From Phaseolus vulgaris (Eukaryota; Streptophyta; Magnoliopsida; Fabales; Fabaceae), in NCBI RefSeq assembly GCF_000499845.2, contig NC_023753.2:5664791-5728790 (forward strand): a DNA stretch of 64,000 bases. Direction: 5' to 3'. The notes under the pieces are model-generated. The model was given only the letters and a program-made list of their open reading frames with translations. It was not told the DNA's origin and did not search any database. Shown one piece after another: positions 25,401 through 37,215 of the stretch. The stretch's first letter is position 1; each line of letters opens with the position of its first letter. The position numbers and the translations under genes were made by a program.

Positions 25401-26719
25401 CAAAGCTGTTGGTGGGGAAGCTGCTGAAATGATTACCCAAGTTTCTGATAGGTATGCTTGTTATTGCTAACTTTCTGTGTTTGGTGCTGTTGTTTGCTGT
25501 TAACATATATCATAAATGCAGTGTGATTCCTGCATTCAAAGCTACTGCTGAAGAGCTTTTGAAGAGTTCTGGTTTAACAGTTGTTGAATTGCTTGCAAAG
25601 GCTCTTGCTAAGGCTGTTGTGAGTCAATATTCTTTCATATTTTCTCTGTTTATTTTTCTTTTTGATTATATGAACCCTTAATCATTCATTATTTTTCTGA
25701 TCTGAAAGATGTTTTCTCATATAATATACAGGGTTATACCGAAATAAAGCAAAGATCACTTCTCACTTCCATGGAGAACCATGTTACATTGCTTCTTGAA
25801 ATTGGGAAACCAATCTTCACCCCTTCGTGAGAACCTTACTATAATCCCTGATTTACGCATATGATGTTTACATAAATAACTATATAGAATCTTAAGAAAT
25901 CAATCAAACATTGAAATTGATATTTTTTTTTATCTTGTGAAAACGAGTTTGAGAAAAAATGAATGAGTAAAAATGAACTTTGTATATTCACTGGGATCAG
26001 TTACAGGAAGCTTTATATCAATCGTAAAGTATGTCTTCACCAACTGACACAGCTAACAAACTAACTGAAAAAAACTAAAGGAAGAAAAAAAACTAACTAT
26101 TATTTAAGCTAAACCGTAAAGCTAAGAAGCATATCTGTTAACACATTATAATTTGTATTCTGATTATGCATGCAATCACTGATGGACTTATGTGCACATT
26201 TTCAATTTGTTTAACTTGCTATTTCATTGTTTGATATCAGTTTTGCCTATGGAATCTTGAGGAGATTCTTGCCTGAAGAGAAGGTGGAGGCTGTGAAAGG
26301 TCTTTCACTCACTGCTGATGGAAATGGTGCTGTCTTTGATGTACCAGTTGAAGAGTTAGATACATATCTTAGTGGTAAAGTTTCACTTGACTTAGGATTT
26401 GAGCCCTTTCAGCACTAGAGTACGGGAATACATTTCTGTATATAGCTTTTTATCTTGGTCATGTTTTTCATTGAATCACATTTGTCCTTCAGGTCAGGAA
26501 AATGCAGCTAATGTAAGTCTAGAGGTTCTGAAAGCCTTGCCCCGTTTGCAACAGAGAGAACAATCAAGAGGTGGCAGATTTGGTGACGGAGGTGGTCGAG
26601 GTGGTGGGAACAGGTTTGGAAGAGGTGGAGGAGGCAGAAACGGTAGATTTTCAAATGATAGGTTTTCCAATGGTGGTGGAAGAGGTGGTCGTGGCAACTG
26701 GGGTGGAAAGAGATGGTGA
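22459..26719 (+). CDS. RH7: DEAD-box ATP-dependent RNA helicase, RH7 (nucleolar, Gu/DDX21-like) type, 14 exons
   Basis: Exons: 22459-22989, 23467-23601, 23687-23827, 23982-24093, 24300-24370, 24457-24611, 24703-24814, 24938-25039, 25127-25187, 25283-25451, 25522-25618, 25732-25826, 26241-26374, 26493-26719; all GT-AG and phase-consistent, giving 713 residues. The N-terminal ~130 residues are Lys/Glu-rich with a K9 run, as in nuclear/nucleolar localisation tails. The helicase core follows: Q-motif region, Walker A ARTGQGKT (173-180), PTRELA (218-ish), TPGR, DEAD (288-291), SAT (321-323), [16 protein letters not shown] (465-474). A GUCT-type C-terminal region comes next, then a Gly/Arg/Phe-rich tail ([20 protein letters not shown]) typical of RNA binding. 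The family acts in ribosomal RNA processing and RNA chaperoning, including cold tolerance in plants. The gene appears intact. Confidence 0.96.
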
Positions 26720-28169
26720 GTTTTCTCACTCTGCTCCGTCTGGTAGCATTGCTGCATAGCTGCCACGAGGAAATGAAGATGGAATCAATGTGTCCACCCA
26801 TTAAGCATGCTCTATGTTTTACTGTTTTGTTATTTTTTAGTATTTTTTATTCTTTTTGATGGGGAAGCTTAAGCTTAGATTTTTAGTATGCTATTTGACT
26901 TTCACAGGAGAAAGGAGAAAGTTTCATGTATTAGTATATTTATATATGCTATACTTTTTACAATATGAACCTGCAAACAAAACATTACGTCCGTCTTCTG
27001 TTAATACCCTGATTACATAAACATAAAACGTATCATAAAATTAAATTTTTTTCCATAATATTGTGAAAGAAAATGATTAATGAGACTTGACATGATTTTA
27101 ATTCTTACAAAACTGACCATTAAAACCGAATACTTGTATTTTTAAACATTTTAAGTCAATTGTTTGTTTTTCATGGTCAAGTCAATTATTTGTTTTTCTC
27201 CAAAAATATGATCCATCTGACTTGTCAATTATTTGTGGTTGTGTGGAAGATAACAAAATAATATTAAAAAGTCTGAAAACGTTGGAAAAAGGAAGCGTAA
27301 AGAAAAAGTAAAAAAAAGTTGGGTTCCACATCTTCTTTTTCTCTTGGAAATATTGATGAACTAAAAATTAAATATCTAATTTAATTTTGGATATTATCGA
27401 TTTGTTTTTTCATGGAATGTGACAATATAGTTTATTGTAAAATCTTTCTTTTGTTCGAGTAAAATGTCAGTTTAAGTACTTTTAAATTGTACATTTAATA
27501 AAAATAAAAAAAATATATAAATAGAGAAGATCTTTAATTTTTTCTAAAAGTATTGATTGTTCATAACACATTGCTATTAAACAAAGAATAGAGATATGAT
27601 AAATATATGATTGTTGATAAAAAAGAGAGTATAATATATAGCTTTGATAATATACTATTATTCTAATTTACATTTGACTAAATTTTGATTTTGCTTTTTT
27701 AAATTCTTGATCGGTAATTGTTTTTGCTATTTTTTAAGTAATCTTAGTTTTCATACTTTGAAAAATCTCAAATTTTCGGCAATTCTTTATTTTACATATA
27801 TTTATTTGTTTCTAATTAATTAAATTGTGTTTAAATAATATTCTAAATAAATTTGTGAGATCAATGATTCAATCAAAGATTAATAAAAAAAATGAAGACA
27901 TACAGAATTAAAAATTAAGTATTTTCTAAAATCAATTTCAAAATCACATAGAAAGTTATCAGAAAAACAGAATTATAATGGAGTCTTTATACTTCAATAC
28001 AATTTTGTAATCATGAACTTTCGAATCATGAAGATGACTGATTTGACACATAGTCAAACTTCAATATGATTTCATGGAAATTTGCTTGCATCCACTGCAC
28101 GTATATGGCCCCAGCTTGGATCGAAGTTCTTGTACACATTTTCAGGAAGAGAAAGAGAGATCGAAAGAG
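26720..28169. other. intergenic between helicase and P450
   Basis: The 3' flank of the helicase gene is followed by AT-rich sequence without a recognisable gene. The P450 5' flank starts somewhere before 28074, where an in-frame upstream ATG lies. Confidence 0.5.
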
Positions 28170-30537
28170 ATGAAGCTCACAGATTTTCTCTTTGCACTGA
28201 AACCACTCTTTGCAACAGTAATAGCTGTTATCCTAGTTGCTACTATTATCAAAATCCATGGTGTTGGATTTTTTGACAAGAAAAGGAAGTACCATCCTGT
28301 TGCTGGCACAGTCATACACCAACTTTTCAACTTTACCAGACTTCTCGATTACATGATCGACTGTACAAACCAGAGCAAAACTTACAGGTTGCTGAGCTTC
28401 ATCAGAAGTGAGGTCTACACAGCAAACCCTGTTAATATTGAGTATATCCTCTCCACAAATTTCTCAAACTACGGCAAGGTAACCATCATCTATGCATATT
28501 CCTTCAATTTGGTATCTTATTAAGCGCAAATTCTGTGATGTTTTTGATGCAAAAATGTCTAAAGATTCATTATGAGTAAATTATTAGGAGTTTGATTCTT
28601 ATTGCTCTCAGAGTCTCATTCTTATTATTAAATATCACATTTCGGTTGAAGATATATTTGTATTCATTCATTATGGGTAAATATCATTTATCCTCATAGG
28701 GGAGGATAAAATCCTTAGGAAGCGTGTACAAAACCATTCTCAAGGTGGATTATGATCATAATATTCAAAACTTGATAACCAAATGATCAAGAACTGTAGG
28801 TATAGATAAATAAAAATATACAGACTTTTCCATATAGCCTTGCGTGTGATTTAGCCTCAAAAAGTCTTCATCTGTGGCAGGGTTGGTATCACCATAGTGT
28901 CTTGTCAGATTTTCTTGGAGATAGTATATTCACGGTGGATGGGGAGCAGTGGCGACATCAGAGAAAGGCAACAAGCTATCAGTTCTCAACAAAACTGTTG
29001 AGAGACTACAGCAATTCGGCGTTCAAATCTAATGCACTAAAACTTGCAGAGATAGTGTCTGAAGCTGCAATCTCAAATAATACTATTGAGATGCAGGTAA
29101 GATGTTATGTAGTGCAACTGTAGTGTACACAAAGCAAAGGTACAAAACCTTTCTGTTACTTCACAATCACAAATCACGGTCTCATCCGCTTCTTGCTTAT
29201 TGGCAGGAATTGTTCATGGAAGCTACTCTAGATTCTGTATGCAAGGTTATCTTTGGTGTTGATCTGAACACCATGCGTGGAACCTATAATGAAGGCACGG
29301 AGTTTTCCAATGCTTTTGATGAAGCAAGTGTTGCTGTCATGTACCGGTATTTTAACTTTCTCTGGAGAATTATGCGATTCTTCAACATTGGATCAGAAGC
29401 AGTTCTTAGGAAAAGTGTAAGAGTGATGGATGAATTTGTTTATAAAGTAATCAGAAACAAGATTGAGCAAGCCCAAAACCTACAAGATAACTTACCCGTG
29501 AGCACAAAAACTAAAATACTAAAATTATGAATTACTAACTATTCTTAGTTGTGTTTTTTGTATAGGATTAGTACTAATTTGTTGGCAACCTGAATATTTA
29601 ACAGGTGATGAAAGGAGACCTGTTGTCAAAGTTTATAGAATTGAAAGAAACTGATCCAAAGTACCTTAGAGACATTTCCTTGAGTTTTATCCTTGCAGGG
29701 AAAGATACAACAGCAATTACTCTTTCCTGGTTTCTTTATGAGGTTTGCAAGAACTCTGACGTGCAGGAAAAGATTGCAAAAGAAATTAGAGAGACAACTA
29801 ATGTAGCAGCTGGATCAACCATTGATGAACTTGCAGCTAGAATAACTGAAGAGAATCTGGAAAAGATGCAGTACCTATATGCCTCATTGAATGAAACACT
29901 CAGGCTCCATCCAGCAGTTCCAGTGGTAATTAAGCTACATTACTTCGTTAACATTAATACACGAATCATTGTGAGTGATGAGTTTTTTATTTGACTAACC
30001 AATTTTATGATGCATTTCTAGCAAGGTAAGTTTTGTTTTTCAGATGACACGTTTCCAGATGGATTTAGCGTGAGGAAAGGTGATCTTGTGTCATTCCAAC
30101 CATATGTGATGGGAAGGATGAAGTTCTTGTGGGGTGAAGATGCTGAGAAATTCAGGCCAGAGAGATGGCTTGATGAGAATGGAATTTTGAAGAAAGAAAG
30201 CCCTTTTAAGTTCACAGCTTTTCACGTAGGAGATTAAACCTTTTACTTTTGTTTATGCAATGAAATAAATAACCAGAAAATTTCTCATTTCATAGCATTT
30301 GTCCTCTAGAACTCAATAGAACTTGAGACTTACTGTGATATTGTGACACAGGCGGGTCCAAGAATTTGCCTGGGGAAGGAGTTTGCATACAGACAGATGA
30401 AAATATATTCTGCACTCCTCTTAGGTACTCACATCTTCAAACTGGCTGACGAAAACAAATCAGTGAAATACAGAATGATGCTTACTCTGCAAATTGAAGG
30501 TGGCTTGCACGTTTATGCTTCTCGGAGAGAGAAATAA
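28170..30537 (+). CDS. cytochrome P450, CYP704 family (fatty-acid omega-hydroxylase type), 6 exons
   Basis: Exons: 28170-28478, 28881-29096, 29207-29497, 29605-29925, 30022-30225, 30352-30537, all joined in phase 0, giving 508 residues, normal for a plant P450. I start at 28170 because it places a hydrophobic membrane anchor (about residues 8-27) at the very N-terminus; an in-frame ATG at 28074 would add 32 unlikely residues. Diagnostic motifs are the I-helix AGKDTT (303-308), ETLR (369-372), FRPERW (423-428) and heme-binding FHAGPRICLG (446-455) with ligand Cys453. Segments such as DFLGDSIFTVDGEQWRHQRK and FSDDTFPDGFSV are characteristic of CYP704, an ER-bound clan-86 family that omega-hydroxylates long-chain fatty acids for cutin or sporopollenin. 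The subfamily looks more like CYP704C/A than 704B, but the exact substrate is unknown. A broken partial copy lies 4 kb downstream. Confidence 0.93.
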
Positions 30538-32940
30538 GGGTCTTGCAGGAATCCACCCTCAAGTACAAAATAAAACAGAACATAAATATAAGCTTATATG
30601 CATGCTTCTCTGTTCCTTTCAAAGGTATAACGTAACATCAACTTATTTTTAAGTTGATAAGAACTTATTATGTACGTAGGTTGTTTGGTGTGGTTTTTAC
30701 AACAATTTACAAGTGATAAACTTATGTACGTAGGAATTCACAATATTCTCTATCTTTAGATGCAACAACTGCATCTGTGTTCACCCCATGACCTGCATAA
30801 GCCATTAAAAATAATTAAGCTGCAAAACTTATATAATTAATGGATATAGCTCTCATATATATCAGCAACACTGAGGGAGTGAGGGCATAATGTTATAATT
30901 GATCATGCAAATTCTTGTGATGTTTTATCATTACTTCTAACAATGATGTAACTGGTGAGATATTTAAAAGACTAAAAAGACTTTAATACCTATTTCATAC
31001 AATTGAACTAAAATTGCATATTTATGATGATTTAAGGATTCAATTGATAAAATTGATACATAAGAACAATCATCGTTACAATACTCAAGAGAACAAAAAT
31101 GTAATTAGACATTTTTTTATACAATGTAAACTATTCGTGATATACTCGTGTTGCAAAATATTAGTGTAAATAAATATTATTTTTAATCGGTAGATTTTTA
31201 TGTTAAGTATGATTTTTAGGTTAGTTTAAAAGTTAACTAGTTTATGCTAGATGATAAATTTTTTATTGGTTAGTTGTGCAACAAAATTCTTTATTTGTTT
31301 TTGGTAGAGAAAAGATAAAAAAAAAGTACGTTGTTAATACATATACTGTTTTTTTATAGACTATTAATAAATCTTAATCTCCATGCATAAATTAACAATC
31401 AATCAGAACTCATGCAATATGACTTTTATTTTTATATTAGTATAGGAAATTAAAAAAAGTTAATATATATATAGTTATTTTTATCACTTGACAAGCTAAA
31501 AAAATCTTTAAATTGTTAGTATATTCGTACATTATTTCCTCGTATTAGTGTATAGACATACATAGGTTTTTATTGATTAAACAACTTAATTCAAATATAT
31601 GCATATCTTAGAGTATCTATATTTTCTAATAATTTTATTCTTAAATCAACATCACTAAAATAGTTTGAATATTACTACATTATAGTTAATAGTTTGTTAT
31701 ATTTTCCAGTTTGTGGAAATTAGATAGATACTTCTTGGCAACTTGGGACCCACTTTGTAGTGGCGCCTGCCCTTAGTCTTGTGATGGAGAAAAAAAACCC
31801 CACTCACACAACAGTCAGAGAAAGGTTGACTAAGAGGTCAACTGCAAATTTGGTGAATTATGTCATCACCAACATTATTTTTCATTTTAGTTCTTACACT
31901 ATTTTTTTTTCTATATTTTGGTCTCTCTGTATGAAAAACGTTTCCGAATGAGTTCTTACTGTTTGTCAAATTAAATCTGATCTTATACTTAACACCTCTT
32001 TTGTTCTTACATCAAAGTTTTGATGCTTCGATTTGATTTTTACGTGATACAATTCTACGTATATTCCAGTCCTTTGATTTCATTTTCATTCTACACGCAA
32101 AATTTTATAACTTCATCAAATGATGGATATATGTAGTTGGTCATACATAAATTAAATTGTTGGAAATTTTCAATAGGATTGTTATTACAAGATTGAATAT
32201 ATCTTATATATGACACTTTCTTTTATCTTTTTGTGTTTATTAGTTAATTAACTTTCAATTTCGATCTTTCGTTTTGGATTGGATTGAGAGCGCACAAGAA
32301 TATCTGAAACAAGTACTTTAAAATGTTTAAGTCAGATGAGTCTGAATTAAGGTATATGTAAAAGTCACAAGTTCATTACCTTACAAATTATAAGGATGTT
32401 TACCTCTTTATAGTCTTGGTTATGAGACTTCACCTACGGAAGAAGTTAAGGCAGAGACCTAAGTAGGTCCATATATTCCTAATCATGCTTTAAAGACATA
32501 ATTGAGTTCTTTAGTCGCTAATCGCTTCAGTGTACTTTCTTTGGTTAGTTCGAGAAGTCGAATAATTCCTCTTAGTTGTTAACTACAGAATTTAGCTGAG
32601 ATACCGTGAGGATTCGATTTCCACTTGGTCCAGTAATACAAAGACAAAACTATTAAAATTTAAACTAGTACATACTTTTTTGTTCCACATGTTTTAATAG
32701 AAACACACTATTTGACCTCCATGTATAATGCTCAAGAATCAAAAATATATTTTGTTTTCTTGAATGCGATTCTTGCATGTGGCTCAACTTATGAAGATGT
32801 TGAGTATTAGATTCTATTCCAATAAATAATAGGAACGTTCTACACTTATCCAAAATATTTTAGAGACATGTATATCATAAGTTTTCCAAGTTTGCAAGAT
32901 GATGAGTAGATGTGATTTATTTGAATAAGTGGATAACTAG
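30538..32940. other. intergenic, no gene seen
   Basis: AT-rich 3' flank of the P450 and further sequence with only short open frames and no family resemblance. I see no repeat structure worth delimiting. Confidence 0.45.
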
Positions 32941-33070
32941 TTCTTCTTGTGAGTTGAAGTCCCAAATCAAGTAAAAAATATATAAAAAGAATAATATATA
33001 TATATATATATATAATCACAATCTTATTATTTTAAGATTTTGGATTGAATGTGGTATCATGGTCTCTTAC
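32941..33070 (+). mobile_element. possible LTR plus primer-site remnant
   Basis: The stretch runs from GTTGAAGTCCCAAATCAAG, through a TA microsatellite (about 32992-33014), to AAGATTTTGGATTGAATG and then TGGTATCATGGTCTC. The last word resembles a mutated initiator-tRNA primer-binding site directly after an LTR end. The wording is typical of small plant LTR or TRIM elements. No second LTR was found, so this is at best a remnant. Confidence 0.3.
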
Positions 33071-34599
33071 ATGAATTTGTCTCATGATTTACTTTTCTCA
33101 AACCTTCCTAACGTCTCTTCTAAAAAAAACAAAAAACCTAATAAATGCTATTGGATATCAATGTGGATTTGATGAAAAATGCTTTTGAGAGAGAATTTGT
33201 TAGGATTAAAGTGTAATTAGAGTTTCAAACTTGGTAAAAACTATGCAAGAAGAAAAACACAAAGAAAAAAGAACCACAAACATATTTTTCATTTCCTTTA
33301 AGGTTTTGGGTTATAGATAAATTCATACTATTCTGTGTTGAATAAATCAACTCTCAAATGACAGAACTTTTCTATAACTACCATTTGAGCACCAACATTG
33401 GAAATGGAGAGAGGCTGACTAAGAGAAAGAAGAACTCTCTAGTTGAGCCCATTATAGTCGAAGACGCTAATCCTGTCCAGACTAATCAATTAGAGCATAT
33501 GCTTATGCCAATCATAGCATCAAGTCCCACTCCTAACCTCACTCTCCAAACTCATCAATCACCACCACCTCGTAGCTCACCACAAAGTTCTCTCCAAGGG
33601 AGGAAGTTCATCGCTTTTTTTATAAAGAGTAAGGAATGTCCCTTGAATCAGGCGGATGATGAAGATGATGAATATATGAGTTTGTTAGCTGTGGGTTTAT
33701 TACGATACATCAAAATAGATGGAAAACCAAGTTTAGGGTGTAGGGGGAACCTTTCCAAGTGAGCATGACACAGAGATGCCAAACTATGTGGTCAAGAGAC
33801 TAAAACATGTCGTGATCTTGTCATTTTTATTTGTTGTTGATTTCCTAGTTTTAAGGAGTCAGTTAAGAAACTTTAGGTGCTTTGTTTTCCTTATTTGTGT
33901 TCATGGCCTATTCCTAGGACCATGTTGTTATTGAGAAATTATTCTTTAAGTTTTATAAATTGTAATGTTTCTGGTTTTTAAATAAAATAGATCTTCATCT
34001 TTGTCCTTTATTCTTTTGAAAAATCCTAACAAATTGTATCTCTAGCTCTTTTGTTATGGGGCCTTTAAAATGGATTCTGAAATATAAATTGTAACGTTTA
34101 TGGTTTTTAAATAAATCAAATCTTCATCTTTCCACTTTATTTTCTTGAAAAAAATTACAACACGGAGGATAGCTTAGACTCGGCTGAGATGGTGATGGTG
34201 GTGAAGAAGAGTATGACATTAATTTATCATTGGAAGAAAATTGTTTTCGGTAATGTTTGCTAAGGTGTTGGGTGCATCAAGGATTTGGAGAAGTTCTTGG
34301 GTAAAATAGGAACAAACTTTTTCTTCCAAGGTGAAGGAGCTTGATGAGTAGAAGGCTACAGACAACAAAGAGACTCTAATGTGTGTGTGTTTTGAGGTTC
34401 TTTATGATTGAAGAAAGATCTATATCTTCTTTATTTGAATAAGAGGAGATGATATTTTATTATAAGCTAGAGTGACGTAAAAGAAATTTAATCAAAACCG
34501 TTCAGTGGCAACAAATATTCTTACTAGAAGTAAAACATAGTTAATGATGAGTCGTAGAGAGAGTAAAGTCTCATTTCCAAAAAAACAGAGTTCTCCAAT
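33071..34599. other. intergenic; unassigned open frame and a local ~128-bp duplication
   Basis: An open frame of 134 codons at 33358-33762 (Ser/Pro/Gln-rich middle, acidic DDEDDEY stretch) has no family I recognise and could be retroelement debris. The segments 33955-34029 and 34083-34160 are near-copies of each other (TATAAATTGTAA, GGTTTTTAAATAAA, ATCTTCATCTTT), a local tandem duplication. Confidence 0.4.
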
Positions 34600-35170
34600 G
34601 GTTCTCTAATCAGAAGCAAGAACTAATCAGAAGCAAGATTGAGTAGATCCAAAAGCTACAAAGAAAATTATCATGTGAGCGCAACTACTAAATTTTTTGC
34701 TTACTATTCTTGATTTCATAGAATTAATACTAACTTGTTGGCAACGCGAAAATTTTACAGGTGATGAAAGGAGACATTTTATCATGGTTTATAGAGTTGA
34801 AAGAAACTGATACAGAATACCTTAGAGACGTTTCTTGCAGGGAAAGATACAAGCTCTGTTACTCTTTCCTGGTTTCTTTACGAACTTTGCAAGCTTCAAT
34901 TGCGCAAGAAATTAGAGAGGCAATAGATGTAGTAGCTGGATCAATCATTGATGAACACATCTAGAGTAAGTGAAGAAAACATAGCAAAAATGAAGTATTG
35001 TTTTTCAGATGACACGTGGACGAATGGATTTAGTGTGAAACAAAGTGACTTCGTGTCGTTCAAAGTATATGGCGTGCGACGGATGAAAATGTTGTGGTGG
35101 TGAAGATTCTGAGAAATTCAGGCCAGAGAGACGCCTTGATGGAAATGGAATTTTGAAGAAAGCAATTTTA
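34600..35170 (+). pseudogene. partial CYP704 pseudogene (exons 3 end to 5)
   Basis: The sequence is strongly similar to the intact P450 upstream. 34625-34675 matches the end of exon 3 and 34676-34760 matches intron 3. From 34761, GTGATGAAAGGAGACATTTT copies the start of exon 4 (peptide MKGDILSWFIELKETDTEYLRD). A ~14-base deletion near 34833 removes part of the segment before the I-helix motif and shifts the frame. A second, larger deletion near 34995 fuses the middle of exon 4 directly to exon 5 (SDDTW...GFSV), so the ETLR helix and intron 4 are gone. A stop and frameshifts follow near 35100. The heme-binding exon is absent. This is a dead tandem duplicate that kept introns, so it arose by DNA duplication and not by retroposition. 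Confidence 0.9.
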
Positions 35171-35559
35171 AGTATTTTACTGTGTGAATTTTAAAGTGTT
35201 ATTGTGTCCTTTAAATGTCTTTTGTACGGTAGTGATAAATTACATTAGCGAAAATGTTTTATTAACCCCTTTTGTAACATTGGGAGGGATATGGCACTGG
35301 AGAGCTTTTGTAATTTTGATGGAAGTGATGTGACATTGAGAGTATTTTTGTAAGAATGTAGGGGTTTAGCGTTTGAGTGCGGTGCGAAGAGTTTCGAACG
35401 AAAGGGAGAAAGAAGCAGCGAGAAGTACGAACTAAACCGTAGAACAAGCGAAGCACAAACCATACTTTTTTTCGGTGTAGAGCGTTGAAAATCAGGTAAA
35501 CATCTTTTCTTGTGCGGTCGTTGTTGCTTCTTTGTTTGTTGTTCAAGTGTTCAACGTTG

Positions 35560-36345
35560 TTGGACCATATATTACACTGGTTGGATGACTTAATTGGTGT
35601 AATACGGACCATATATTTCACCTATGGCATGACACTCATCCTACCAGAACTGGTTACCCAACCACAAGTTCCTCCACATGTACTGACACAAGCAAAACTG
35701 GTTACCGGTGTGCCTGTAAGTGGTTACTTTTGTGGCGTTTATGACTACCCTCTCCTCATGAAAAAATTCATTTTTTTTAATATGGGTCATATATTTCACC
35801 GGTGTAATATGGGTCATATATTATACCCATGGCAGAACTGGACACCCACCCTACCAAAACTGTTTACTCAGCCACACTTTTCTCCACATGTACTGGCACA
35901 CGCAAAACTGGTTACTCGTGTGCTTGTAAGTGGTTACTTCTGTGACGTTTATGGTCATCCATTCTTCATGAAAAAAATTCAAAAAGTTTTTGAATATGGG
36001 TCATATTACACCGGTTAGATGGCTTAACCAGTGTAATATGGGCCATATATTACACCCATGACAAAATTGGACCCCCACCCTACGAGAACTAGTTATCTAA
36101 CCACATTTTCCTCCACATGTACTAGCATATGCAAAACTGGTTATTCGTGTGCCTATAAGTGGTCACTTTTGTGACGTTTATGGCCACCCGAAAAAAAATA
36201 AAAAAGTTTTTGAATATGGACCATATATTACATGGGTTTGATGGCTTAATCGACATAATATGGCCATTCTGAGTAAAAAAATATATTACACTGGTTGTTA
36301 CTAAGAATCGATGTAATATTTTTTTTTTTACCCTATTTTGAAGTT
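35560..36345. repeat. three ~220-bp tandem repeats with embedded inverted motifs (CACTA-like subterminal style)
   Basis: The anchor CTACCAGAACTGGTTAC and its variants start at 35641, 35851 and 36080 (spacing 210 and 229), each followed by CCTCCACATGTACTGGCACA-like and GTGCCTGTAAGTGGTTACTT-like words. Each unit is flanked by an inverted motif of the form ATATTACACCGGTTA ... TAACCAGTGTAATAT (clearest at about 36006-36043, again at 36283-36320). Arrays of TTACAC/TCGGTT inverted words are seen in the subterminal regions of legume CACTA transposons, so this may be a fragment of one. No transposase is present. Confidence 0.6.
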
Positions 36346-36539
36346 TGCGCATCACTACTCATTCGCGCTATTACCCTATTTTGAACTTGCCACGTCACCA
36401 AACCATGTCATTGTTACGTATCAAATATGTATTATTGTGTCGACAATCTCAATATATCATGATTCTTAAATTAATTACATACATTTCAGTTTTTTTATCC
36501 ATAAAAATACTCCTTTGTACCTAAATATGAGAAAATTAA

Positions 36540-37215
36540 GATTTGTATTTATTTAAGATTTTAAATATTTTAAATATTTTAAATATTTTAAAATTTTTAT
36601 AATTTTAAATTTTTATTTATATAGGACATTATATATTTAAGATTTAAATTTATTTAAGATTTTGAATATTTTAGAAATTTTATATATTTTTTATTTTTAT
36701 TTAAATAAAAAATTAAATAATTTAGGATTTATGTTTATATAGAATTTTAAATAGTTTAGGAATTTTATATATTTTATATATTTATTTAAATAGGAAATTA
36801 AATAATTTAGAATTTGTATTTATTTAAAATTTTCAATATTTTAAAAAAATTATATAATTCATATTTTTATTTAAATAGGATATTAAATCATTTAAGATTT
36901 GTATTTTTTTAATTTAAAAAATTTATCTATTTTATATTTTTATTTAAATAGAAGATTAAATAATTAGGATTTGTATTTATTTTAGATTTTGAATAATTTT
37001 GAAATTTTATTTATTTCATATTTTTATTCAAATAGTACATTCAATAATTTAGAATTTTTATTTATTTAAAATTTTAAATATTTTATACATTTTATATATA
37101 TCAAATTTTTATTTAAATAGAATATTAAATAATTAAAGATTTATATTTATTTAAGATTTTGAATATGTTAAAAAATTAACATATTTCAAATTTTTATTTA
37201 AATAAAAAATTAAAT
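36540..37215. repeat. AT-rich minisatellite, period ~84 bp, about 8 degenerate copies
   Basis: The word TTTTTATTTAAATAGGATATT with variants recurs at about 36697, 36781, 36867, 36945, 37028, 37110 and 37194. Between occurrences the sequence repeats AAATAATTTAGGATTTGTAT, TTATTTAAGATTTTGAATAT and TTTTAGAAATTTTATATATT with drift. It has no coding content. Confidence 0.8.

Noticed and set aside
32600..32640. GGATTCGATTTCC word resembling a tRNA T-loop
   Set aside because: No acceptor stem, D-arm or anticodon arm could be placed around it.
33358..33762. 134-codon open frame with Ser/Pro-rich and acidic parts
   Set aside because: No recognised family and no supporting gene structure; could be retroelement debris, so left as a note only.
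35512..36018. 168-codon open frame on the plus strand
   Set aside because: It lies inside the ~220-bp tandem array and its peptide simply repeats with the array; no domain.
36540..37215. Regularly spaced repeats as a possible CRISPR-like array
   Set aside because: Units are degenerate, AT-only and directly abutting without unique spacers, in a plant genome; it is a minisatellite.
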